A stretch of 13,654 nucleotides of DNA from UBA3871 sp002392265. GTDB taxonomy: Bacteria; Bacillota; Clostridia; Peptostreptococcales; Anaerovoracaceae. A program made the position numbers and the translations under genes. The notes under the pieces were generated by a model that was not told where the DNA came from, ran no database searches, and worked only from the letters and a program-made list of their open reading frames with translations. The stretch covers positions 1-13,654 of the forward strand of contig CAMOGS010000055.1 in NCBI GenBank assembly GCA_946614255.1, given 5' to 3'. Of this stretch, positions 1 to 6,990 are shown piece after piece. The stretch's first letter is position 1; each line of letters starts with the position of its first letter.

Positions 1-63
1 CGCAATTCTTTCCCCTGTGTAATCTTCCTTTGCTTTTTCTATTTCTGCCTGGTTAAGTGCCAT
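1..63 (-). CDS. Unidentified gene, N-terminal fragment cut by window edge
   Basis: An ATG at 63 opens a frame that runs off the left edge of the window, giving 21 codons that begin MALNQAEIEKAKED. A good ribosome binding site (AAAGGAG) lies 9 to 10 bases upstream and overlaps the stop codon of the preceding holin gene, so the frame is very probably translated as the next gene of the operon. The visible residues are charged and helix-prone, with no signal peptide or membrane segment. I do not recognise the protein. It follows the lysis genes directly, so it may be another lysis-module gene or the start of a different module. Confidence 0.6.
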   Translation of the reverse strand, partial: MALNQAEIEKAKEDYTGERIA

Positions 64-66
64 AGT

Positions 67-276
67 TTATTCTCCTTTCCTCGTGAAAAAATACGTCGTG
101 ATAGCTCCGTAGCTCGTGCAGAACAACGCCAGCAGCTCCTTTGTCGGATTTACGTCCGTGAACATCAGCGCTACAAGCGTGCCCGTAAGTGCTAGCGTTA
201 CGATGCTTTTTACATTGATCAGGTCAGCTACTCTGCTGCCAACAAGCTTTATCCTTTCCTTTGTTTCATCTGTCAT
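67..276 (-). CDS. Phage holin, two transmembrane segments
   Basis: This 69-residue protein has a charged cytoplasmic N-terminus, a first hydrophobic segment at about residues 22-39, a short turn (DVNPTKE), a second hydrophobic segment at about 47-64 and a basic tail (TRKGE). Size, topology and the NVKSIVTL motif at the start of the first helix match a common small holin type in phages of Bacillota. Holins collect in the inner membrane and open lesions that let the endolysin reach the wall. The gene follows the endolysin and a membrane protein; its ATG overlaps the preceding TGA by four bases, implying translational coupling, and AAAGGAGG lies 8 bases upstream. The holin call rests on topology, motif and position. 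A different small membrane protein of the lysis cassette is the main alternative. Confidence 0.8.
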   Translation of the reverse strand: MTDETKERIKLVGSRVADLINVKSIVTLALTGTLVALMFTDVNPTKELLALFCTSYGAITTYFFTRKGE

Positions 277-599
277 GCTGATTCCTCCTTTTTTTCCGGT
301 AAATCTCTTACTTTATCCATTAATGAGTCAAGCTGTCCGTTCCAGCCGAACTTCTCGTAGAGGACGTGCCAGTCCTCCGCGTACTGTTTGTCTGCGTCAG
401 AGGCTTCACCATCTGCTATGAGCTCTTTGAGGTAGCGCGTAAGTGAATCACGCATTAGGTACTTCAGAGCCTCTCTTTCGAGGTCCTTTTTGTCTTTGAG
501 CGTATAATGCCGCGTGATAAGCATGTTTACAAATCCGCTTGCAAAAACTGCGCCGACGAGAGTTAAACAGGATGTTACTATAAATTGTAGCGTTGTCAT
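273..599 (-). CDS. Membrane-anchored lysis-cassette protein, unknown function
   Basis: This 108-residue protein has a single N-terminal hydrophobic helix (about residues 5-27). A charged, probably helical domain follows, with the pattern ALKYLMRDSLTRYLKEL at 44-60 and YEKFGWNGQLDSLM near 81-94. From memory, Bacillota phages often carry a protein of this plan beside the holin: one N-terminal membrane helix, then an 'ALLRDRL...Y' segment and a 'Y...GGNG' segment. It is often annotated only as hypothetical or holin-like. It lies between the M23 endolysin (2-base gap) and the holin (4-base overlap), so a role in lysis or its timing, for example as an antiholin or holin partner, is an inference from context. 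The start is supported by AAAGGAG 8 to 9 bases upstream. Confidence 0.75.
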   Translation of the reverse strand: MTTLQFIVTSCLTLVGAVFASGFVNMLITRHYTLKDKKDLEREALKYLMRDSLTRYLKELIADGEASDADKQYAEDWHVLYEKFGWNGQLDSLMDKVRDLPEKKEESA

Positions 600-601
600 T
601 G

Positions 602-1243
602 TTAATTCTCCTTTGTTGCTCTCTCGATCATAGTTACGGCCTGCTCTCTTGTAACGAATCCTTTCGGCCTCGTGCCGTCAGTAATTCCTTTTTGCGTCGC
701 TTTTTCCCAGTCTTCCTTCGCCCAGTCAGACGGCTTTGTGTCCGCACCGGTAAGCTCGCTTTTGATTTCCTTTTTGATGATTTCCTTGAGTTCCTGTTCT
801 GTCATGTCTTCCTCAACTCCTTTGATGTTTTCGAGCCACGCTTCAAAGTCCACCGGCTGGCCATTGTCGTGCAGCTCCATGTGTAAGTGTGTAGCGATTT
901 TCAGCTTCTTTGAGCTGTTTCCCATTATCCCGATTTTTTGCCCTGCCTCAACGTAGGCTCCGATCGCAAGCGGCGACCTTTCCTTGAGATGCTGGTACAG
1001 CGTTGCGTATCTTCGATTATGCCTTATGACAAGCACCCAGCCCCGGATGTCGTTCCAGTAGTTCTCGACTACTATTCCGCGCCTGACCGCTAAAATTGGA
1101 GTGTCTGCTCCGTTTCCCCCGAGGTCTATCCCTCGATGAAACGTGCTGGCACCCTTTATGCCGGTATTTCTCTTTCCGTACCTCGAAGTTATGCGCAGCT
1201 TCGGTGTGGGGAGGGAATTGAAGTATTTCATGTTTTCATTCAT
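602..1243 (-). CDS. Endolysin: M23 (LytM-type) peptidase with SLH-like C-terminus
   Basis: The 213-residue protein carries an M23 zinc metallopeptidase domain over about residues 15-135. The metal ligands are visible as H36-x3-D40 in FHRGIDLGG and H119-x-H121 in THLHMEL, with a further active-site histidine, H85, in LYQHL. Enzymes of this family cut peptide bonds in peptidoglycan. A charged linker (about 143-165) leads to a C-terminal segment at about 174-209 with the SLH pattern WAKEDW...GITDGT...FVTREQAVTMIERA, likely a wall-binding part. There is no signal peptide, so export should depend on the neighbouring holin. AAGGAGG lies 6 bases before the ATG, favouring this start over Met5. A tail-associated lysin is possible, but the position beside the holin and the C-terminal binding domain favour an endolysin. 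Confidence 0.88.
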   Translation of the reverse strand: MNENMKYFNSLPTPKLRITSRYGKRNTGIKGASTFHRGIDLGGNGADTPILAVRRGIVVENYWNDIRGWVLVIRHNRRYATLYQHLKERSPLAIGAYVEAGQKIGIMGNSSKKLKIATHLHMELHDNGQPVDFEAWLENIKGVEEDMTEQELKEIIKKEIKSELTGADTKPSDWAKEDWEKATQKGITDGTRPKGFVTREQAVTMIERATKEN

Positions 1244-1274
1244 TTAGAGCCTCCTTTTTATTTAAGTCGATCAT

Positions 1275-2249
1275 TTAGCGGACGTCTAGACAAGCGGCTG
1301 TAGTAGAACCATAGGTTACAGCAACAAATTTTCCAGCTCCGTAGGTGACAGATTTCCAAGTTGCACTTGATGGCAAAATTGTTTCTGTCCAGTTAATTGC
1401 ATCTTCGGAATACGCAGCAACATTAGAACCGTTTGCTGTGACTATAAATACACCTGCTCCATAAGTGACGGATTGCCAAGTTTGGCTACCTGATAGAGCT
1501 GCTGTAGTCCAGTTAATCCCGTCTGTACTGTAAGCAACTTGGCCAGTAGTACTTGCTATAGCTACGAACTTACCAGCCCCGTAGGTAACCGAGGACCAAC
1601 CCGAGGCGGGCATTTCTATTGTAGTCCAATTGATACCATCAGTGGAATAAGCAGCTTTGGTAGACCCATTAATTGTAGCTACAAATTTTCCTGCGCCATA
1701 AGTAACAGATTGCCAGTATTGGCTTGATGGCATTGTTGCTGCTATCCAGTTAATACCATCTGTAGAGTAGATGACTTTATTGGAGCTATATGCTATAGCC
1801 ACGAATTTCCCTGCTCCATAAGTAACGGAGCGCCAGCTTCCACCTATGGGTAAAGTTGTTTCTGACCAGTTGATTCCGTCTGTGGAATAGGCAGCTATGG
1901 AGGCACCCCAACCGAAAGAGCCAGATGTAACAGCAACAAATTTACCTGCTCCATAGGTGATGGATTGCCAGTTTGGGGACCAAGAGGCCGGTATTTCTAT
2001 TGGGGTCCAATTAATTCCGTCTTCAGAGTAGGCGCCTTCAGAGGAAGCTTCTGCCACAGCTACGTATTTACCTGCACCATAAGTAACAGAAATCCAGTTT
2101 GCAGATGATGGTAGAGTTGCTGCTACCCATTCAGGTCTCTTTTTAAGCCCTCTTATTTTATTTGCAAACTCTGTTGCAGGTATCTGGCCTGTATAACCTT
2201 TACCTCGGAGGGCTGTTGCTATATTAGTTAAAATTGTTGTTAAGCTCAT
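1275..2249 (-). CDS. Seven-bladed propeller protein 2, likely receptor-binding tail protein
   Basis: The 324-residue protein starts with a helical module (about 1-36, ILTNIATALRGKG...FANKIRGL) of a kind often found at the N-terminus of Bacillota phage tail proteins. Seven repeats of about 40 residues follow, each opening with W-x-S-V/I-T-Y-G-A-G-K/V at Trp 52, 94, 139, 179, 218, 258 and 298. Six are completed by Y-S-x-D-G-I-N-W (Ala for Gly in the sixth), a variant of the Asp-box found in beta-propellers. The seventh breaks off at AACLDVR, and the missing outer strand is supplied by EWVAATLPSSAN at 40-51, a typical propeller ring closure. It is a paralogue of the gene immediately upstream (12-base gap, AAAGGAG before the ATG). 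Receptor or glycan binding is inferred from position behind the tail fibre; no catalytic signature is seen. Confidence 0.82.
   Translation of the reverse strand: MSLTTILTNIATALRGKGYTGQIPATEFANKIRGLKKRPEWVAATLPSSANWISVTYGAGKYVAVAEASSEGAYSEDGINWTPIEIPASWSPNWQSITYGAGKFVAVTSGSFGWGASIAAYSTDGINWSETTLPIGGSWRSVTYGAGKFVAIAYSSNKVIYSTDGINWIAATMPSSQYWQSVTYGAGKFVATINGSTKAAYSTDGINWTTIEMPASGWSSVTYGAGKFVAIASTTGQVAYSTDGINWTTAALSGSQTWQSVTYGAGVFIVTANGSNVAAYSEDAINWTETILPSSATWKSVTYGAGKFVAVTYGSTTAACLDVR
1281..2129 (-). repeat. Seven tandem blade repeats in propeller protein 2
   Basis: Seven coding repeats of 39-45 codons encoding the same W-x-S-V-T-Y-G-A-G-K-F-V and Y-S-x-D-G-I-N-W strands as the upstream paralogue. 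Codon choice differs between units much more than in propeller 1, so these repeats look older or more diverged at the DNA level although the protein motif is held constant. Confidence 0.88.
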
Positions 2250-2261
2250 TTGCTTTCTCCT

Positions 2262-3245
2262 TTAAAGGTTAGGGGTTACGTCGAGAAGGGCAGCTGTGGT
2301 AGAGGAGTTACTTGTCACTACTACAAATTTTCCAGCCCCGTAGGTAATGGAACGCCATTTTGCACTTGCTGGTAAAGTTGTTGTTACCCAGTGGATGCCA
2401 TCTATACTATATGTAGTTTTGTTAGAGCTGATTGCAACAGCCACAAATTTACCATTCCCATAGGTGACGGAAGACCAAGATACACTTGATCCAGTTGGTA
2501 AAGTACCTTTTATCCAGTTAATTCCATCTGTTGAGTATGCTGCTGCAGTAGAACTGTAGGCATCTGCTACAGCTACAAATTTTCCAGCCCCGTATGTGAC
2601 GGAACTCCACTTTCCGTTTAACATTGTTGTTGCAGACCAGTTGATACCATCTTCGGAGTAGGCTGCTGCGGTAGAGTTATATGCTATAACTACAAATTTT
2701 CCTGCTCCGTAGGTGACGGATTGCCAGCTTGCGTTTGATGGTAAAGTGGTTGCAGTCCAATTGACACCATCTATGGAGTAGGCTGCAGTAGTGTTACTTG
2801 CTACAGCCACAAATTTTCCTGCTCCATAAGTGACGGATTGCCAGTTTGCACTTGATGGTAAAGTAGTTGCAGTCCAATTGACACCATCGGTAGAGTATGC
2901 AGCTGAGGTAGAATTATTTGCTATAACCACAAACTTTCCGTTTCCGTAGGTGATGGATTGCCAGCTTGCGTTTGATGGTAAAGTGGTTGCAGTCCAATTG
3001 ACACCATCTGTGCTGTAAGCAATTTGACTATGCGATGACATAGCTACGAATTTTCCCTTTCCATAAGTAATGGAAAACCAGTATGTCGTTGATGGCATTG
3101 TTACTACTACCCACTTCGGATCAGGCACTGTTTCCAATTTATTTATTACTTCATCCATTAACTCCGGACGCATTTCAAGTGCATCAGGATTTTTTTCTCT
3201 TATTGCAGCTGCAATATCAGTAAAGTAATCAGATAAAATACTCAT
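2262..3245 (-). CDS. Seven-bladed propeller protein 1, likely receptor-binding tail protein
   Basis: This 327-residue protein shares the plan of its downstream paralogue: a helical N-terminal module (about 1-40, DIAAAIREK...DEVINKLETV), then seven W-x-S-V/I-T-Y-G-x-G-K-F-V repeats starting at Trp 56, 95, 135, 174, 213, 257 and 297. Six carry Y-S-x-D-G-V/I-N/H-W; the seventh ends in AALLDV, and KWVVVTMP at 44-51 supplies the closing strand. I start it at MSILS (ATG 3245) and not eight codons earlier, because AAAGGAGA at 3250-3257 is correctly spaced for this ATG and the earlier one has no such site and would overlap the fibre gene. Repeats 1-4 are more alike than the rest. It probably sits on the short tail as a receptor- or glycan-binding head; a chaperone or non-virion role cannot be excluded. 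Confidence 0.82.
   Translation of the reverse strand: MSILSDYFTDIAAAIREKNPDALEMRPELMDEVINKLETVPDPKWVVVTMPSTTYWFSITYGKGKFVAMSSHSQIAYSTDGVNWTATTLPSNASWQSITYGNGKFVVIANNSTSAAYSTDGVNWTATTLPSSANWQSVTYGAGKFVAVASNTTAAYSIDGVNWTATTLPSNASWQSVTYGAGKFVVIAYNSTAAAYSEDGINWSATTMLNGKWSSVTYGAGKFVAVADAYSSTAAAYSTDGINWIKGTLPTGSSVSWSSVTYGNGKFVAVAISSNKTTYSIDGIHWVTTTLPASAKWRSITYGAGKFVVVTSNSSTTAALLDVTPNL
2277..3113 (-). repeat. Seven tandem blade repeats in propeller protein 1
   Basis: Seven coding repeats, mostly 117-120 bases (39-40 codons), with one longer unit of 44 codons. The most conserved stretch on the plus strand reads like ACAAATTTTCC followed by GTAGGTGACGGA, encoding the reverse of TYGAGKF. One 55-base block is identical at 2718-2772 and 2955-3009, two units apart, with a diverged third copy between them near 2838-2893. 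Confidence 0.9.
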
Positions 3246-3255
3246 TTTCTCTCCT

Positions 3256-5046
3256 TTAGTAGCTTGCATTAAGTGCTGCTGTTATTTGTGCTGCGATTGC
3301 TGCCTGTACGAAAGCAGTAGTCGCAATTTGAGTTGTATTTGTACCACTTGCAGCAGTAGGAGCAGTTGGAGTACCAGTTAAAGCTGGAGAATTAGGAGCT
3401 AGAAACTCAAATCTGTTCCTATGCCATGTACCACTGTAATCTATGTACACTTCAACGAATTCCCCAGTCATAGAATCGTAACCCAAAAAATAAACTCTTA
3501 AATCTTCTTCTGCATACGCAACATTAAGGAATAAAGGCACATCGTCTGGATAACCCATTTGTGTATCAATATATTTTAATATTACGGTCATTCCTTTATT
3601 GAAGATTTTGTCGTTAATCTTGGTGAATGTATCGTTTGTATCTGTAAAATAAACCTTCGGTGACTCGTTTTCAGTCACAACCTTATTGTTCACATTAGGA
3701 GTAGACGTGAACTCAAGCGGTGTCTGGTAGTCAGTTCCTGGAATAGCATTCGTCACGTTACCGTCGCCAAGACCTTTAAGAAGACCAGTTGCAGTAATTT
3801 TGCTCTGCCCACTTGCAGCAGCTGCCGCCTGTTCTTTCCAATACTTTGAATTGTTATGGAAGTACGGACTGCTTGGATCGACGGGTTCCCCGTTCTGAGT
3901 ACCATTCGCATAACCTTCGGAAACGAGAGCCTCTTCACTTGAAGTCTGTTCACTCTCCGATGCTGCACTTGCAGAGCCTGCAGCTTCGGCCGCTGAACTA
4001 CTTGCATTTGTAGCGCTTCCTGATGCTGCGTTTGCACTTGATGCAGCGTTATTTGCTGAAGTCTGCGCAGCTGTAGCACTACTCGCAGCATTTCCTGCAC
4101 TTGTAGATGCTTCACTTGCCGACGTGCTTGCATTTGTCGCACTCGTAGATGCAGCTGTGGCAGAACTTGCCGCCGCGGTCGCACTTGATGCAGCGTTTCC
4201 TGCGCTCGTCTCCGATTCATCTGCATACGTTCCTGCCGTTGTAGCACTTGCTGCTGCCTGCGCAGCAGATGCGGCTGCAGCTGTCGCTGATCCGGATGCG
4301 GCCGATGCATCTGCGTCTGCAAGTTCCTTACTCGTCTTTGCAGCTATTTCAGCATTTAATGCAGCTGTAGCGCTTCCTGCGGCTGCAGTCGCACTTGCTG
4401 AAGCGTTTCCTGCGTATGTGCTTGCGTTTGTAGCCGCCGCTTCTGCGTCTGTCTTGAAGCCTACAAGCGTGTTATAGTACTCGCTTGTAAGGGCTGCCGT
4501 TACCTTGTGCCCGGAGACCGTGAAGGCGATAGACGCCGAGTCCTCGAAGTCATACTCATCGATGAACGATGCCAGGGAAACACTTGTCGTCGTTCCGTCC
4601 GGGTATGTCAGGATGAGAGACTGAGTGGTCGAGTCGTATGTGAAGTTCGTGACTACCTTCTCAAGCTCTGTCTCATAGACCGTCGAGGTTCCGTCAAACT
4701 TTGTGACTGTGATGTTTCCGGTTGTAGGATCTAAAGTCCATGATGTGATGCAGGAGCTGATGTCTGTCGCCTGTCCGCTCTGCGCTGCCTTGAGGCTCTC
4801 TAAAGCCGCCTGAACCGTCGTCCCGACAAGGCCCTGAATGGCACTGATTATAATCTGGCTTGCACCGGAGCTTCCCTCTTCATTCGAAGTCAGTTTCGTG
4901 ATGGTATCGTTGTACTTCTCGACGATTTTCTCCGGCAGGGCATCGAACACACCCTTATTTTGGTTGGCAGTTCCGATTAAGTTGTCCGGAGCTGCCTGGA
5001 CGTGCAAGGTCTGCACTTCCGAAGTTGTTATCTTTTCAAGAGCCAT
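3256..5046 (-). CDS. Tail fibre with Ala/Ser-rich shaft
   Basis: A 596-residue protein with three visible parts. The N-terminus (about 1-60) contains VQTLHVQAAPDNLIGTANQN and GVFDALPEKIVEKYN, a pattern I associate with virion-attachment ends of Bacillota phage fibres. A beta-rich section at about 95-185 (for example TLDPTTGNITVTKFDGT) is followed by a low-complexity Ala/Ser/Thr shaft at about 199-375, like lambda-type side tail fibres. After SPYFHNNSKYWKEQAAA (392-408) comes a small domain at about 440-550, then ALTGTPTAPTAASGTN and TTQIATTAFVQAAIAAQI at the C-terminus, a module common in enterobacterial phage fibres. The ribosome binding site AGGAGG falls inside the last codons of the upstream nozzle gene. 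It probably links the tail to receptor recognition. The ending straight after the ATTAFVQAAI module is unusual, as a receptor domain normally follows. Confidence 0.85.
   Translation of the reverse strand: MALEKITTSEVQTLHVQAAPDNLIGTANQNKGVFDALPEKIVEKYNDTITKLTSNEEGSSGASQIIISAIQGLVGTTVQAALESLKAAQSGQATDISSCITSWTLDPTTGNITVTKFDGTSTVYETELEKVVTNFTYDSTTQSLILTYPDGTTTSVSLASFIDEYDFEDSASIAFTVSGHKVTAALTSEYYNTLVGFKTDAEAAATNASTYAGNASASATAAAGSATAALNAEIAAKTSKELADADASAASGSATAAAASAAQAAASATTAGTYADESETSAGNAASSATAAASSATAASTSATNASTSASEASTSAGNAASSATAAQTSANNAASSANAASGSATNASSSAAEAAGSASAASESEQTSSEEALVSEGYANGTQNGEPVDPSSPYFHNNSKYWKEQAAAAASGQSKITATGLLKGLGDGNVTNAIPGTDYQTPLEFTSTPNVNNKVVTENESPKVYFTDTNDTFTKINDKIFNKGMTVILKYIDTQMGYPDDVPLFLNVAYAEEDLRVYFLGYDSMTGEFVEVYIDYSGTWHRNRFEFLAPNSPALTGTPTAPTAASGTNTTQIATTAFVQAAIAAQITAALNASY
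3922..4452 (-). repeat. Low-complexity Ala/Ser/Thr shaft repeats in the fibre gene
   Basis: About 177 codons encode imperfect repeats of units such as SATAAASSATAAST and SAGNAASSATAA, with hardly any bulky or charged residues. Repeats of this kind form elongated coiled or helical shafts in lambda-type fibres. The low complexity also creates long spurious open frames in other registers on both strands. Confidence 0.85.
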
Positions 5047-5049
5047 GCC

Positions 5050-6981
5050 CTAACCTCCTAACTTGTTCTTTGAGAAGTTTCCGATAGAGAACGTTTTGAT
5101 TATTTCGTGGATACCAAAGCCTTCGTTAATCTCATCGTTTCGTATCACTATCTGAATTCTCTTGTACTTCTTCTTTTTCTTGTTGAAATATATCTCTTGC
5201 GGGGACTCGTTTGTTGAGAAGGTAAACCTCTCAAACTCAACATCCTTCCAGTCGAATATATCGAAGTCTCCCGTCTTTATGAGCTCCCGCGGATTTCCGT
5301 CTACTATGAAATAACATTTGCACGATGAGCGCGGGAATGGTGACAGTACCGCGAGACAGCCTTTCTTGCTCATAGTCTTAAAGTACTGTACTCCTCCGTC
5401 GTCATCGTTTGGAGTGCTCCATTCAGCTATTACCGGTGAGCCTCCGCTCTGGTACCTCAGTTCTCCGTCTATCTTCTCGAAAGTCGCTCCGTCAGAGTAC
5501 TTTTCGATGCCGTATGCATCTGAATTGAACTTGCAGACTCTTCCGTCAGAGGTCCCGAAATAGAGATGTGCTCCGTCTGTCATAAAACAAGCTGCAGGCA
5601 CGTTCTCCCAGTAATAGCACTCGTACAGGTAGTCGCTGTTGCCGAGAGCATCAGAGCTCTTGTGCCTCCCGTCGAGGATGTAGCATCTGCTGTTGACCGA
5701 AAGGATGTAATATCCGTCCCATTCGGTCGCTACGGCCGCCTCAAGGTTACTTTCCGCTGTCAGTTTCTTGTCAACGTAAAAGCTCCTGTCTCTTGCTACG
5801 TAGTTTGAGCTTAAAATCGTCGGTATGACACCGTATACTCCTCTTCTTGAGAGAAACATCGGCTCGTCGCCCAAAGTCGCAAAACAGCCCTTGGAAACGG
5901 CTCCTACGCCCGCAATACTCGGTATAGCAGGAAAGACTATAGCGTTATTCATCATCTCGCCTGTCCTCATGAAGATTGTCGAGTCCTGATTGTTGCCCTC
6001 TTTGATTATCGTGAGGTACTTTCCGGTCTTGAGGTATCCCATGATGGCCGTATCACCCGTTCCGATTACTGCGTAATTCACATCCGGAAAATACGTCGGG
6101 TCGTATGCCTCAGAGTACCAGTCCTGGGACTTGTACTCCGGATTTCCCGAGAGAAACACTCTGTTGATTGCGTTATATCCGTAAAGCGCGTGGATGGTGC
6201 AGCTAGCTATCCTCGCAGCGTATCCGGCTATCTCCTTTGAGTAGGTTATCAGGATATTGTCCTGCCCGGTTACCACAGGAGAATGCGCGGCCGTGAATGT
6301 TACTTTCCCGTTAGTCAGATCTACCGAGTAGTCTGTTCCTACTGTAAGAGTGCTCCATCCGTTTGCTGTCCTTACCCTAACTTCATTTACCGCAGTTATC
6401 CCGGTCGAAGCGAGGTAATACACAGTGTCCGTACTGTTTCCCAGAAATGACTCCGTCCTCTTTGGCTGAATCAGATTGATTGATTCATATGTCGTACCGC
6501 CACCTGTCGGATTTTTGCTGATTAGGATCGTCGGGATATACGCCTCTTCAGATACGCTTTTGACTGTGCTGCCGTCATATACCAGGTACTCTCCTCCGGT
6601 CAGGATATACAGCTTACTGATGTCCTGCATCCTGAAAAAGAATCCTGTTCCCTTCGCATTTGTGACATTCGACCGGAGCACGCTCAATGTTCCGTATGTC
6701 TCATCCAAAAGATATATCTTTGTGCCGGCATGGGCTACAGTCCGAGTCGCTCCGTTTACCTCTCCTCTCCAGATGTTGTGAACAGGGGCCTCAAGGTCGA
6801 AGAGCTTTCGCCAGCCGAGACGCTTTACAGGGTTTCCTCCGTTGTCCGATATGAGGTTTATCGCGGATGGTGACCGCTTACTGCTCACAAGAGATGCATC
6901 CTGGCTAAAATCCACACCCTTGAAGTCCGAATATCTCGCAGTCTTTAGCACCGGAGCCGCGGATACATGTATCTTTCCCAT
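5050..6981 (-). CDS. Tail nozzle / packaged-DNA stabilisation protein (T7 gp12 / P22 gp10-like role)
   Basis: The 643-residue protein begins with YSDFKGVDFSQDASLV and RSPSAIN...VKRLGWRKL (about 17-60). This arrangement (F-x-G...D...R/E-x-P-x-A-x-N...R-x-G) recurs at the start of short-tail nozzle proteins. The body is rich in short beta-strands and turns (GTKIYLLDE, GEYLVYDGSTVKSV, AHLYFGTSDGRVCKFNSD), as in the propeller of T7 gp12 and P22 gp10. Those proteins assemble below the adaptor and close the DNA exit channel. Length lies between P22 gp10 (about 470) and T7 gp12 (about 790). It follows the 196-residue adaptor by 9 bases, with its ribosome binding site overlapping the adaptor stop (TAGGAGG). 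The role is inferred from pattern and gene order; homology searching may place it in a different tail-hub family. Confidence 0.7.
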   Translation of the reverse strand: MGKIHVSAAPVLKTARYSDFKGVDFSQDASLVSSKRSPSAINLISDNGGNPVKRLGWRKLFDLEAPVHNIWRGEVNGATRTVAHAGTKIYLLDETYGTLSVLRSNVTNAKGTGFFFRMQDISKLYILTGGEYLVYDGSTVKSVSEEAYIPTILISKNPTGGGTTYESINLIQPKRTESFLGNSTDTVYYLASTGITAVNEVRVRTANGWSTLTVGTDYSVDLTNGKVTFTAAHSPVVTGQDNILITYSKEIAGYAARIASCTIHALYGYNAINRVFLSGNPEYKSQDWYSEAYDPTYFPDVNYAVIGTGDTAIMGYLKTGKYLTIIKEGNNQDSTIFMRTGEMMNNAIVFPAIPSIAGVGAVSKGCFATLGDEPMFLSRRGVYGVIPTILSSNYVARDRSFYVDKKLTAESNLEAAVATEWDGYYILSVNSRCYILDGRHKSSDALGNSDYLYECYYWENVPAACFMTDGAHLYFGTSDGRVCKFNSDAYGIEKYSDGATFEKIDGELRYQSGGSPVIAEWSTPNDDDGGVQYFKTMSKKGCLAVLSPFPRSSCKCYFIVDGNPRELIKTGDFDIFDWKDVEFERFTFSTNESPQEIYFNKKKKKYKRIQIVIRNDEINEGFGIHEIIKTFSIGNFSKNKLGG

Positions 6982-6990
6982 TGCGCCCTC

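Noticed and set aside
1281..3113. CRISPR-like array from the regular 118-base periodic repeats
   Set aside because: The period is too long, repeats are in frame and degenerate at third positions, and they encode a coherent propeller motif.
1275..3245. Diversity-generating retroelement acting on the propellers
   Set aside because: No reverse transcriptase or template repeat is in the window, and the repeat differences are not confined to adenine positions or to a 3' variable region.
3246..3269. Earlier start (MQATKGEK) for propeller protein 1
   Set aside because: It would overlap the fibre gene and lacks a ribosome site, while AAAGGAGA is correctly placed for the ATG at 3245.
3753..4477. Long open frames in other registers across the fibre shaft (minus-strand 189 codons, plus-strand 117 codons)
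   Set aside because: They are Gln/Arg/His-rich or pure Ala/Val low-complexity translations of the Ala/Ser repeat DNA in the wrong register.
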